Assembly: GCF_030269485.1 (NCBI RefSeq)
Contig: NZ_BSTL01000006.1
Coordinates: 310,001-374,000 of the forward strand
From: Actinoplanes sp. NBRC 103695
GTDB lineage: Bacteria; Actinomycetota; Actinomycetes; Mycobacteriales; Micromonosporaceae
Reading direction: 5' to 3'
DNA: 64,000 nucleotides
The notes beneath the pieces were generated by a model. The model made no database searches, was not told the origin of the DNA, and saw only the letters and a list, made by a program, of their open reading frames with translations. Below are positions 26,480-33,869 of the stretch, one piece after another. Both the position numbers and the translations under genes were made by a program. Within the stretch, counting starts at the first letter, position 1; every line of letters starts with the position of its first letter.

Positions 26480-27154
26480 TCAGCGCAGCGCTCGGCGGAG
26501 CCAGTCCTCGACGCCGGCTATGTGCACGGTGGTCCAGGAGCGGGCCAGGTCGGCGTTGCGGCCCTCGATGGCCTCGACGATGGTCTGGTGCTGTTCGCGG
26601 GTGCGGTCGACCGCGCCGTCCTGGGTGAGGCCGCGCCACACCCGGGCCCGGACGGTCGGGCCGGACAGGCCGTCGATCAGGGAGCACAGCACCGAGTTGC
26701 CGGCGCCCTCGGCGATCAGGCGGTGGAACTCCAGGTCGTTGGCGACCAGCGCCTCCACCGACGGGTCGGGTCCCAGGTCGCCGAGGACCTTGCGGAGGCC
26801 GGTGAGCTGCTCGGCGGTCATCCGCTCGGCGGCCAGCGCGGCGGCGGCCGGCTCGAGGATGCGGCGGACCTCCATGAACTCCAGGACGGTGTCGTCGCGG
26901 TGGAAGTCGACCACGAAGCTCAGCGATTCCAGCAGCAGGTTCGGGGCGAGGCTGGTCACGTAGGTGCCGTCGCCCTGGCGTACGTCGAGGATCTTGATCA
27001 GGGAGAGGGCCTTGACCGCCTCGCGCAGCGAGTTGCGTGACAGGCCCAGCCGCTCGGCGAGGTCGGCCTCCTTGGGCAGGCGGTCACCGGGGCCGAGCTC
27101 CCCCGAGGTGACCATGCCCTTGATCTTGTTGATCGCCTCGTCCGTCAGCGCCAT
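26480..27154 (-). CDS. GntR/FadR-family regulator (FCD domain)
   Basis: 224 residues. Winged helix-turn-helix (DRLPKEADLAERLGLSRNSL, REAVKALSLIKIL) and a C-terminal FCD ligand domain (about 85-215) with metal-type residues EFHRLIAEGAGN and H..I..AI. It is the last gene of the minus-strand sugar operon, two bases after the lactonase stop, and most likely its regulator, sensing a sugar acid. A GATAGAT half-site resembling the sites near 32850 lies nine bases before its start. Confidence 0.88.
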   Translation of the reverse strand: MALTDEAINKIKGMVTSGELGPGDRLPKEADLAERLGLSRNSLREAVKALSLIKILDVRQGDGTYVTSLAPNLLLESLSFVVDFHRDDTVLEFMEVRRILEPAAAALAAERMTAEQLTGLRKVLGDLGPDPSVEALVANDLEFHRLIAEGAGNSVLCSLIDGLSGPTVRARVWRGLTQDGAVDRTREQHQTIVEAIEGRNADLARSWTTVHIAGVEDWLRRALR

Positions 27155-27156
27155 GG

Positions 27157-28005
27157 TCAGGAATCTATCCGGTAGAAACCCGCCGCCGTCGCCGACCGGA
27201 CGGCCGCGCGCTCGTCGGGGGACGCCGCGGTGAGCCCGGCGAGCTGCGCCGCGACCACGTCCTGGTAGCTGCCGGCGAGCAGGCACACCGGCCAGTCGGA
27301 GCCGAGCATCACCCGGCCCGCCCCGAACAGCTCCAGTGTCTCCAGGATGTAGGGGCGCAGGTCCCCGGACGTCCAGGAGTTCCGGTCGGCCTCGGTGACC
27401 AGCCCCGAGATCTTGGCGTACGCGTTGGGCAGCGCCGCGTACGGCCCGATGGCGAGCCGCCACTCGGCGAACCCCTCGTCGCCGGCCCGGATCCGCGGTT
27501 TGCCGAGGTGGTTCAGCACGAACCGGACGAACGGCAGGTCGCGGGCGAGCCGGGCGACCGACGGCAGCTGGCCGACCCGGACCACCAGGTCGAAGCCGAG
27601 GTCGAGGTCGCCGATCAGGGTGAGACCGCGCCTGACGTCGGGGTGGTCCAGGTAGCCCGGCCCGGCCGCCTGGACCTGGCTGCGGATGCCGCGCAGCTTG
27701 TCGCCGCCGGGCAGGGACAGATAGCCGTCCAGCACCCCGGCCAGGTCGGGGTCGGCCGGGTCGGCCCAGGCGACGACCGCCCCGATCTCCTCGGTCCGCG
27801 CGGCGTGCCCGAGCAGGATCGCCGCCTCACCGGTGTCCTCCCGGCCGCCCTCGACCAGCACCGAGCGGTCCACCCCGGTGGCGGCCAGCTCGGCACGCAG
27901 ATCATCGACGCCGAAGGTGCGCCGGATCGGAGCGAGCGCCGGGTCGTCCAGCCAGCCGTAGCCTCCGTCGGTCAGGTTCCACAGATGGTGGTGCGCGTCG
28001 ATCAT
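27157..28005 (-). CDS. Amidohydrolase-family lactonase, probable L-fucono-lactonase
   Basis: 282 residues, COG3618 amidohydrolase 2 family. The N-terminal [11 protein letters not shown] carries the HxH metal motif; [11 protein letters not shown] and [11 protein letters not shown] supply the other metal and catalytic residues. Family members hydrolyse sugar lactones such as L-fucono-1,5-lactone. The ATG overlaps the L-fuconate dehydratase stop (ATGA), which supports that substrate. Relatives act on other lactones or dicarboxylate lactones, so specificity rests on context. Confidence 0.8.
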   Translation of the reverse strand: MIDAHHHLWNLTDGGYGWLDDPALAPIRRTFGVDDLRAELAATGVDRSVLVEGGREDTGEAAILLGHAARTEEIGAVVAWADPADPDLAGVLDGYLSLPGGDKLRGIRSQVQAAGPGYLDHPDVRRGLTLIGDLDLGFDLVVRVGQLPSVARLARDLPFVRFVLNHLGKPRIRAGDEGFAEWRLAIGPYAALPNAYAKISGLVTEADRNSWTSGDLRPYILETLELFGAGRVMLGSDWPVCLLAGSYQDVVAAQLAGLTAASPDERAAVRSATAAGFYRIDS

Positions 28006-29297
28006 GTCCACACCGGACCGTCGGGGAAGGCGTACGAGGACAGGCTCGCGGGATGCATGGCCGCGCTGAAGCCGGGCGCCAGGGGTGCGAGGTAGCGGCC
28101 GTTCTCGACGCGTACCGGATCGATGAAGTGTTCGTGCAGATGGTCGACGTACTCGATGATCCGGTCCTGCATCTCGCCGGAGACCGCGACGTAGTCGAAC
28201 ATCGACAGGTGCTGGACCAGCTCGCACAGGCCGACCCCACCGGCGTGCGGGCAGACCGGGCGGCCGAACTTGGCGGCCAGCAGCAGGATCGCGATGTTCT
28301 CGTTGACCCCGGCCACGCGGGCGGCGTCGAGCTGCACGTAGGAGACGGCGTCCAGCTGGAGCAGCTGCTTGAAGACGACCCGGTTCTGCACGTGTTCGCC
28401 GGTGGCCACCTTGATCGGGGCGATGCCGCGGGCGATCGCCGCGTGCCCGACCACGTCGTCGGGGCTGGTCGGTTCCTCGACCCACCACACGTCGTACGGT
28501 GCGAGGGCCCGCACCCATTCGATCGCGACGGGCACGTCCCAGCGCTGGTTGGCGTCGACCGCGATCCGGATGTCCGGCCCGCACACCTCCCGGGCGATGC
28601 GCATCCGCCGCAGGTCGTCGGAGAGGTCCGCGCCGACCTTGAGCTTGATCTGGGTGAACCCGGCGTCGACCGCCTCCCGGCAGAGCCGCCGCAGCTTCTC
28701 GTCGTCGTAGCCCAGCCACCCGGGCGACGTCGTGTAGGCCGGGTAGCCGTCCGCGAGGATCTGCTGCTCACGGGCGGCCCGCCCGGGCTGCGCGGCGCGC
28801 AGGATGCCGAGCGCCTCGTCCGGCGTGAGCGCGTCGGTGAGGTAGCGGAAGTCGACCAGCGCGACCAGTTCCTCCGGCGTCATCCGGGCGAGCAGCTGCC
28901 AGAGCGGCAGCCCGGCCCGTTTGGCCTTGAGGTCCCACAGGGCGTTGACCACGGCGGAGACGGCCATGTGCATGACGCCCTTCTCCGGGCCGAGCCAGCG
29001 CAGCTGCGAGTCGTGCACCAGTTCCCGCCAGAACCCGCCGAGGTCGCCCAGGACCTCGTCGACCTCGCGGCCGGCCAGGTAGGGCCGCAGCGCGGCGATC
29101 GCGGCCGTCTGCACCTCGTTGCCGCGTCCGATCGTGAACGCGAACCCGTGCCCCTCGTGGTCGCCCTCCGAGGTGCGCAGTACGACGTAGGCCGCGGAGT
29201 AGTCCGGGTCGGGGTTCATCGCGTCCGAGCCGTCCAGCTCTCGCGAGGTGGGAAAGCGGATGTCGTACGTGTCCACGGAGACGAACCGGGCGCTCAT
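28002..29297 (-). CDS. fucD: L-fuconate dehydratase (enolase superfamily)
   Basis: 431 residues, full length. Dehydrates L-fuconate to 2-keto-3-deoxy-L-fuconate in the oxidative L-fucose pathway. The N-terminal [17 protein letters not shown] capping segment and C-terminal [19 protein letters not shown] with VDHLHEHF are characteristic of FucD and its human relative ENOSF1. Catalytic KxK is TQIKLKVG; metal ligands are in [17 protein letters not shown] and TGEHVQN. It is followed by a lactonase, making two adjacent steps of the pathway. Confidence 0.9.
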   Translation of the reverse strand: MSARFVSVDTYDIRFPTSRELDGSDAMNPDPDYSAAYVVLRTSEGDHEGHGFAFTIGRGNEVQTAAIAALRPYLAGREVDEVLGDLGGFWRELVHDSQLRWLGPEKGVMHMAVSAVVNALWDLKAKRAGLPLWQLLARMTPEELVALVDFRYLTDALTPDEALGILRAAQPGRAAREQQILADGYPAYTTSPGWLGYDDEKLRRLCREAVDAGFTQIKLKVGADLSDDLRRMRIAREVCGPDIRIAVDANQRWDVPVAIEWVRALAPYDVWWVEEPTSPDDVVGHAAIARGIAPIKVATGEHVQNRVVFKQLLQLDAVSYVQLDAARVAGVNENIAILLLAAKFGRPVCPHAGGVGLCELVQHLSMFDYVAVSGEMQDRIIEYVDHLHEHFIDPVRVENGRYLAPLAPGFSAAMHPASLSSYAFPDGPVWT

Positions 29298-29337
29298 CGC
29301 ACTCCTTCTCTCAGATCTCTCACAGTGCCCGCCGCCA

Positions 29338-30303
29338 CTAGTCCTGTGCTTTGCCGGTGGTGAGCCGGGCGAGCATCAGCGCGATCAGGATGATCAGGCC
29401 GTAGATCGCCTGGATCCACTGGGCGGAGACCCCCGCCAGGGTGAGGATGTTGTTGATCAGGCCGAGCACGACGACGCCGCAGAGGGCGCCGAAGAGGGTG
29501 CCCTTGCCGCCCTCCATGCTGACCCCGCCGATCACCGCCGCGGCGAACACCGTGAAGATCATCCCCTCGCCCTGGGCCGCGGCCACCGAGCCGAGCCGCC
29601 CGGTCATCATCAGCCCGGCCAGCGCCGCGAGCACGCCACCGACCATGAACACCACGAAGATCACCCGATCGGCGCGGATGCCGGCCGCCTTGGCCGCGTC
29701 GGCGTTCCCGCCGATGGCGTAGATCGCCCGGCCGCTGCGGAACCAGCCCAGCAGGGCGATCCCGGCGGCGAACAGGACCGCGCAGATCCAGATCGACGCG
29801 GGCAGCCCGAGCCAGACCGCGTTGCCCAGGTAGAGCACGGAGGTCGGCAGCTCGAAGAGGTTCTGCCCGCCGGTGATGCCGATCTGCAGGCCGCGCAGCA
29901 CGATCAGCATGCCGAGCGTGACGATGAACGCGCTCAGCCCGAAGCGCAGGATCAGCATGCCGTTGAACGCGCCGATGAGCAGCCCGACCAGCAGGCAGAT
30001 CGGAATGGCCAGCCAGCTCGCCCACTCGGTGCCGAGCCCGTTGCTGGCGGCCGGAATGACCAGCGCGACCGCGAGGGCCGGCGCCAGGCCGACGGTGGAC
30101 TCCAGCGACAGGTCGAACCGGCCGCCGATCAGGATCAGCGCCTCGGCCAGCACCAGCAGGGACAGTTCGGTCTGCTGCTGCAGGACGTTGACGATGTTCG
30201 CCCCGGACAGGAACACCGGGTCGATCAGGGCGCCGACCAGAATGAGCACCAGGATGGCCGGAATCAGCGCGAGGTCGCGCATCCGGGCCAAGGAGAAGCT
30301 CAT
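29338..30303 (-). CDS. Sugar ABC importer permease (RbsC type)
   Basis: 321 residues, about ten hydrophobic segments, BPD_transp_2 family ([50 protein letters not shown]). Start at 30303 ([11 protein letters not shown]) overlaps the ATPase stop by four bases. Forms the membrane channel of the carbohydrate importer whose other parts are encoded immediately upstream. Confidence 0.92.
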   Translation of the reverse strand: MSFSLARMRDLALIPAILVLILVGALIDPVFLSGANIVNVLQQQTELSLLVLAEALILIGGRFDLSLESTVGLAPALAVALVIPAASNGLGTEWASWLAIPICLLVGLLIGAFNGMLILRFGLSAFIVTLGMLIVLRGLQIGITGGQNLFELPTSVLYLGNAVWLGLPASIWICAVLFAAGIALLGWFRSGRAIYAIGGNADAAKAAGIRADRVIFVVFMVGGVLAALAGLMMTGRLGSVAAAQGEGMIFTVFAAAVIGGVSMEGGKGTLFGALCGVVVLGLINNILTLAGVSAQWIQAIYGLIILIALMLARLTTGKAQD

Positions 30304-31775
30304 GACACTCCTTCGATGGCGGCGACGACCTGCTGGTCGTCCCAACCGGCGGGCAGGGAGGCGGTGATCCGCCCGTGGAACATGACCAGCACCCGGTCGC
30401 AGTGCCGCAGGTCGTCCAGCTCGTCGGAGACCATCAGCACGGCGGTGCCCGCGTCCGCGGCGGCGCGGACCGCGCCGAGCAGGGACTCCTTGGAGCGCAC
30501 GTCGACGCCCGCGGTGGGGTTGATGAGTACGAGCACACGAGGATCGGTCGACAACGCGCGGGCCAGCACCACCTTCTGCGCGTTCCCGCCGGAGAGGCTG
30601 CCGACCGGCGCGGCCGGGCTGGACGTGTGGATGTCGAAGCGCCGGATCAGCTCCTCGGCGATGGCCGTGCGCCGGGCCGGCAGCGCGGTCCCGGCCGGGC
30701 CGAGCCGGTCGGTGAGCGGCAGGGTCGCGTTCTCCGCGACGGACAGCAGCGGCACCAGGCCTTCCCGATGCCGATCCTCCGGCACCAGCCCGATCCCGGC
30801 CTTCAGCGCCGCCGGCACCCCGGCGGGCACGGGCCGCCCCGCGAGGGTGATCGAGCCCGCGTCCGGCTTGCGCAGCCCGCCGATCGTCTCGGCGAGCGAC
30901 ACCTTCCCGCTGCTCCCCGAGCCGGTGACGCCGACGATCTCCCCGGATCGCAACGACAGGTCGACGTTGTCGAAGGCGCCGGCCAGACACAGCCCGTCCA
31001 GACGCAACGCCTCCGCGGAATCGCGCGGAGCACGCGGCGCGACCTCGGTCAAGGTGAGAGCGGAGCCCGTCATCGCCGCCACCACGTCGCCGTGACTCAC
31101 CGACGGCACCGGCGCGGTCAGGATGTGCCGGGCGTCGCGGAACACCGTGACCGTGTCGCACACCTCGAAGATCTCCCTGAGGTGGTGCGAGATGAACAGC
31201 ATCGTGACCCCGGCCGCCTTCAGCGACCGCATCCGCTCGAAGAGCCGCTCGATGGCGGCGCCGTCCAGTCGCGCGGTCGGCTCGTCCAGGATGATGAACC
31301 GCGAGCCGTGCGACAGCGCCCGCGCGATCTCGACGAGCTGCCTCGCCTCCACGCCGATGTCCCCGGCCATCGCGGCCGGGTCGACGTCCACGCCGTACTC
31401 GTCGAGCAGCGCGCCGGCCCGCCTGCGCAACGCGCCCCACCTGATCGGCCCGTGACCGGCCTGGCGGTTGAGGTAGAGGTTCTCGGCCACGGACAGCGTC
31501 GGGATGATCGTGGACTTCTGGTAGACGCAGGCCACCCGGCGTCGCCAGCCGTCCCGGTCGGCCGGCGCGGGCGCGGGCTCGCCGCCGAAGCTGACCGTGC
31601 CGGTGTCCGGTCGCAGCAGCCCGGTCAGCACGGCGACGAGCGTGGATTTGCCGGCGCCGTTCCGGCCGACCAGCGCGTGCGTCTGGCCGGCGGCGATGGA
31701 GATGCCGGCGTCGTTCAGCGCGATGGTCGGCCCGAACCGCTTGGTGATGGCGACGGCTTCGACCGCGGTGGTCAT
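30300..31775 (-). CDS. Sugar ABC importer ATPase, double domain (RbsA type)
   Basis: 491 residues with two nucleotide-binding domains. Domain 1: Walker A GRNGAGKST and Walker B FIILDEPTA. Domain 2: degenerate Walker A GSGSSGKVS with signature LSGGNAQKVVLARAL. This asymmetry is normal in RbsA/MglA-type ATPases. In domain 1 the signature is eroded to GDIGVEARQLVEIARAL, also usual for the family. ATG at 31775 overlaps the SBP stop. Confidence 0.92.
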   Translation of the reverse strand: MTTAVEAVAITKRFGPTIALNDAGISIAAGQTHALVGRNGAGKSTLVAVLTGLLRPDTGTVSFGGEPAPAPADRDGWRRRVACVYQKSTIIPTLSVAENLYLNRQAGHGPIRWGALRRRAGALLDEYGVDVDPAAMAGDIGVEARQLVEIARALSHGSRFIILDEPTARLDGAAIERLFERMRSLKAAGVTMLFISHHLREIFEVCDTVTVFRDARHILTAPVPSVSHGDVVAAMTGSALTLTEVAPRAPRDSAEALRLDGLCLAGAFDNVDLSLRSGEIVGVTGSGSSGKVSLAETIGGLRKPDAGSITLAGRPVPAGVPAALKAGIGLVPEDRHREGLVPLLSVAENATLPLTDRLGPAGTALPARRTAIAEELIRRFDIHTSSPAAPVGSLSGGNAQKVVLARALSTDPRVLVLINPTAGVDVRSKESLLGAVRAAADAGTAVLMVSDELDDLRHCDRVLVMFHGRITASLPAGWDDQQVVAAIEGVS

Positions 31776-32812
31776 CACTTGCCGATCTGGTTGCCCCACA
31801 GGGCCTTGTCGTCGACGTTGTCCTTGGTGACCAGCGGCGCGGGCAGCTGGTCCTCGAGGTTGCCGCCGCCGACGTCGACGATCGTGCTGTCGTGGTCGGT
31901 CGGGCCGGGCTGGAATGTCCTGCCCTCCACGGCGGCCTTGGCGTAGATCAGCGCGTACTTGGCGTAGGAGTCGGCGGGCTGCGACACGGTGGCGTCGATC
32001 TCGCCCTTGCGGATCGCATCGAGCTCCTGCGGGATGCCGTCGTTGCTGACGATGAAGATGTGCTTCGGGTCGGTCGGCGGCACGATCAGGTTCTTCGAGC
32101 GCAGCAGTTGCAGCGTGGGCGCGAGGAAGGCGCCGCCGGCCTGCATGTAGACGCCGTTGATGTCGGGGTGCTGGGCGAGCCGGGTCTGCAGCGCGGCGGA
32201 CGCCTTGGCGCCCTCCCACTCGGTGGGTTCGGGGAAGACCGTGATGCCGGGGAACTTGCTCTTCATGCACTCGGCGAAGGCCTCCGAGCGGTCCCGGCCG
32301 TTCACCGAGGACAGCGAGCCCTGGAACTCGATGACCTTGCCCTTGCCCTTGAGCTGAGCGCCGAGGAACTCGCAGGCCTTCTGCCCGTACGCCCGGTTGT
32401 CGGCCCGGACCACCATGAACACCTTGCCCTTGTCCGGGCGGGTGTCCACCGAGACCACCGGGATCTTCTTGATCTCCAGCTGCTGGAGCGTGGTGGCGAT
32501 GGCGCCGGTGTCCTGCGGGGCCATCACGATCGCCTTGGCGCCCTGGCTGGACAGGGCCTGGGCGTTGGCGACGAGCTTGGCGATGTCGTTCTGCGAGTTG
32601 GTCGGCGTCATCAGGTTGATGCCGTTCTCCTGCGCGTACTGGGGGATGTACTTCGCGTAGGAGTTCCAGAAGTCGGTGTCGGCGCGGGGCAGGTCGACCG
32701 CGATCTGCGGGCTGTCACCGCCGGCGGCTGTCGGGCTGTCACCGGAGTTGCAGCCGGCGGCCGCGAAGACGATCACGGCCGCCACGGCGACGCGGAGGAG
32801 GGCGCGTTCCAT
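31775..32812 (-). CDS. Sugar ABC importer, solute-binding lipoprotein (PBP1/Peripla_BP_4)
   Basis: 345 residues, lipoprotein signal MERALLRVAVAAVIVFAAAG with the acylated Cys next. The mature fold matches ribose/galactose-type binding proteins (QIAVDLPRADTDFWNSYAKY, VVSVDTRPDKGKVFMVVRAD, FIVSNDGIPQELDAI). First gene of the importer, followed by ATPase and permease with 4-base overlaps. Given the downstream L-fuconate genes, L-fucose or an oligosaccharide of it is the favoured ligand. Its leader contains a large hairpin and a palindromic operator. Confidence 0.9.
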   Translation of the reverse strand: MERALLRVAVAAVIVFAAAGCNSGDSPTAAGGDSPQIAVDLPRADTDFWNSYAKYIPQYAQENGINLMTPTNSQNDIAKLVANAQALSSQGAKAIVMAPQDTGAIATTLQQLEIKKIPVVSVDTRPDKGKVFMVVRADNRAYGQKACEFLGAQLKGKGKVIEFQGSLSSVNGRDRSEAFAECMKSKFPGITVFPEPTEWEGAKASAALQTRLAQHPDINGVYMQAGGAFLAPTLQLLRSKNLIVPPTDPKHIFIVSNDGIPQELDAIRKGEIDATVSQPADSYAKYALIYAKAAVEGRTFQPGPTDHDSTIVDVGGGNLEDQLPAPLVTKDNVDDKALWGNQIGK

Positions 32813-32821
32813 GTCGGTTCC

Positions 32822-32876
32822 TTAAGGAGGATGGGAGCGATAGATCCGATGTCTATCAGCTCGCCACCCTCCTTAA
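32822..32876 (-). promoter_or_regulatory. Nested operator palindrome within a long leader hairpin
   Basis: Outer arms TTAAGGAGG (32822-32830) and CCTCCTTAA (32868-32876) are perfect complements; inside, GATAGA (32839-32844) and TCTATC (32852-32857) form a 19-bp palindrome GATAGATCCGATGTCTATC. The intervening segments are also partly complementary, so about 24 pairs can form. The SBP mRNA would carry this hairpin ending just before its GGAA ribosome binding site. It can also end the upstream transcript. The GATAGA core is the probable GntR site. Confidence 0.7.
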
Positions 32877-32882
32877 CAAGAG

Positions 32883-33869
32883 TTACGCGACAAGTCGCCG
32901 AGCAGACATCCTATCTATCCAGAATCTGGTGCGATCCAGGTAGGCGGTCTCGGCGGCGGCTCCATTCCTCCCGTACGCGCCGTCGTAGGTCTCGTAGCCG
33001 AAGCCCGCGGGCGGGCTGGAGCTGGCCGGTTCGATCACCGAGCCCTCGTGCCACTCGTTGAAGGACGTGATCGACACCCAGGTCGGCGTGGACGCCAGGG
33101 CGTTGTTCCACTGCCGGTCGTAGGTGGCGCCGTTCTCCCGGCCCAGCGTCGGCGTCGTGTTGCCGGGCACCGCCCGGTCGTCGACGTACCCGGGCCCGAT
33201 CGACGGCGCCCAGACGAGCCCGTTCGCCCGGCAGTACGCGCTCGCCCCGGCCCAGCCCGGCGCGGTGTTCCCGGCGATCGCGTCGTAGGTGTACATGCCG
33301 CCGAAGTGGGCCACCTTCGACGTGTCGGTGGTCTGCGCCAGCACGACGCTGGTGTCCCGGACCTGATCCAGGGCGGACCAGTCGGTGATCCGCAGGCTCT
33401 CGAAGACGTAGACGGCGTTGTGGAACGCGGGGCTGCCGCCGTAGCGGGCGTGCAGGTACCGGATGTCGTCCACGGTTGACCGGGCGGTGCGGCCGCCGTA
33501 CGGCTCGTGGTGCCACGCGACCTTGATGCCGTGCCGGGCCGCCGCGTCCAGCACCCCGGGCGCAAGGTTGTCCTCGTACGAGCCCTGGCCCCACCAGCTG
33601 TAGACGAGCACCCCGACGCCGGCCTGGACCAGCCATTGCATGTGCTGCTCGAAGACCTCACCCGAGTCGTAGGGACCCAGCGACGGGTAGAGGTTGGCGC
33701 CGATGCCCAGCGGTGGGGTGTGCCCGCCCTGCTGCCAGTGCCGCCAGCCGTCGGTGCGGCCGTACCAGGAGTAGTAGAAGATGTGGGCGTTCTCGTTCAG
33801 CAGCAGCCGCTTCTGCGGAAGACCGAGCGGCACGAGAGCGGCAGCGGCCAGCAGGGATCGGCGTTTCAT
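32883..33869 (-). CDS. Secreted GH99-like endo-alpha-mannosidase
   Basis: 328 residues with a twin-arginine-like signal (MKRRSLLAAAALVPLG). The core begins IFYYSWYGRTDGWRHWQQGG, as in family GH99 enzymes (bacterial endo-alpha-1,2-mannanases and animal MANEA), and the C-terminal active-site segment is SFNEWHEGSVIEP, matching the EWHEG motif with the catalytic glutamates. The ATG overlaps the stop of the PQQ dehydrogenase gene (ATGA). It should trim mannose-containing glycans outside the cell; related families (WbsX-like) cannot be fully excluded. Confidence 0.78.
   Translation of the reverse strand: MKRRSLLAAAALVPLGLPQKRLLLNENAHIFYYSWYGRTDGWRHWQQGGHTPPLGIGANLYPSLGPYDSGEVFEQHMQWLVQAGVGVLVYSWWGQGSYEDNLAPGVLDAAARHGIKVAWHHEPYGGRTARSTVDDIRYLHARYGGSPAFHNAVYVFESLRITDWSALDQVRDTSVVLAQTTDTSKVAHFGGMYTYDAIAGNTAPGWAGASAYCRANGLVWAPSIGPGYVDDRAVPGNTTPTLGRENGATYDRQWNNALASTPTWVSITSFNEWHEGSVIEPASSSPPAGFGYETYDGAYGRNGAAAETAYLDRTRFWIDRMSARRLVA
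32901..32919 (-). promoter_or_regulatory. Second copy of the GATAGAT-NN-GATGTCT site
   Basis: On the minus strand GATAGATAGGATGTCT (32919-32904) matches the operator at 32839 at 14 of 16 positions; only the two central bases differ. It lies inside the end of the GH99-like gene, inverted relative to the first copy and 46 bp from it. AT-rich words of this kind are rare in this DNA, so a shared regulator is likely. Confidence 0.65.

Noticed and set aside
28006..28719. Upstream extension of the lactonase frame to 28719
   Set aside because: The extension is a shifted frame through fucD; the family N-terminus MIDAHHHLW at 28005 is the natural start.
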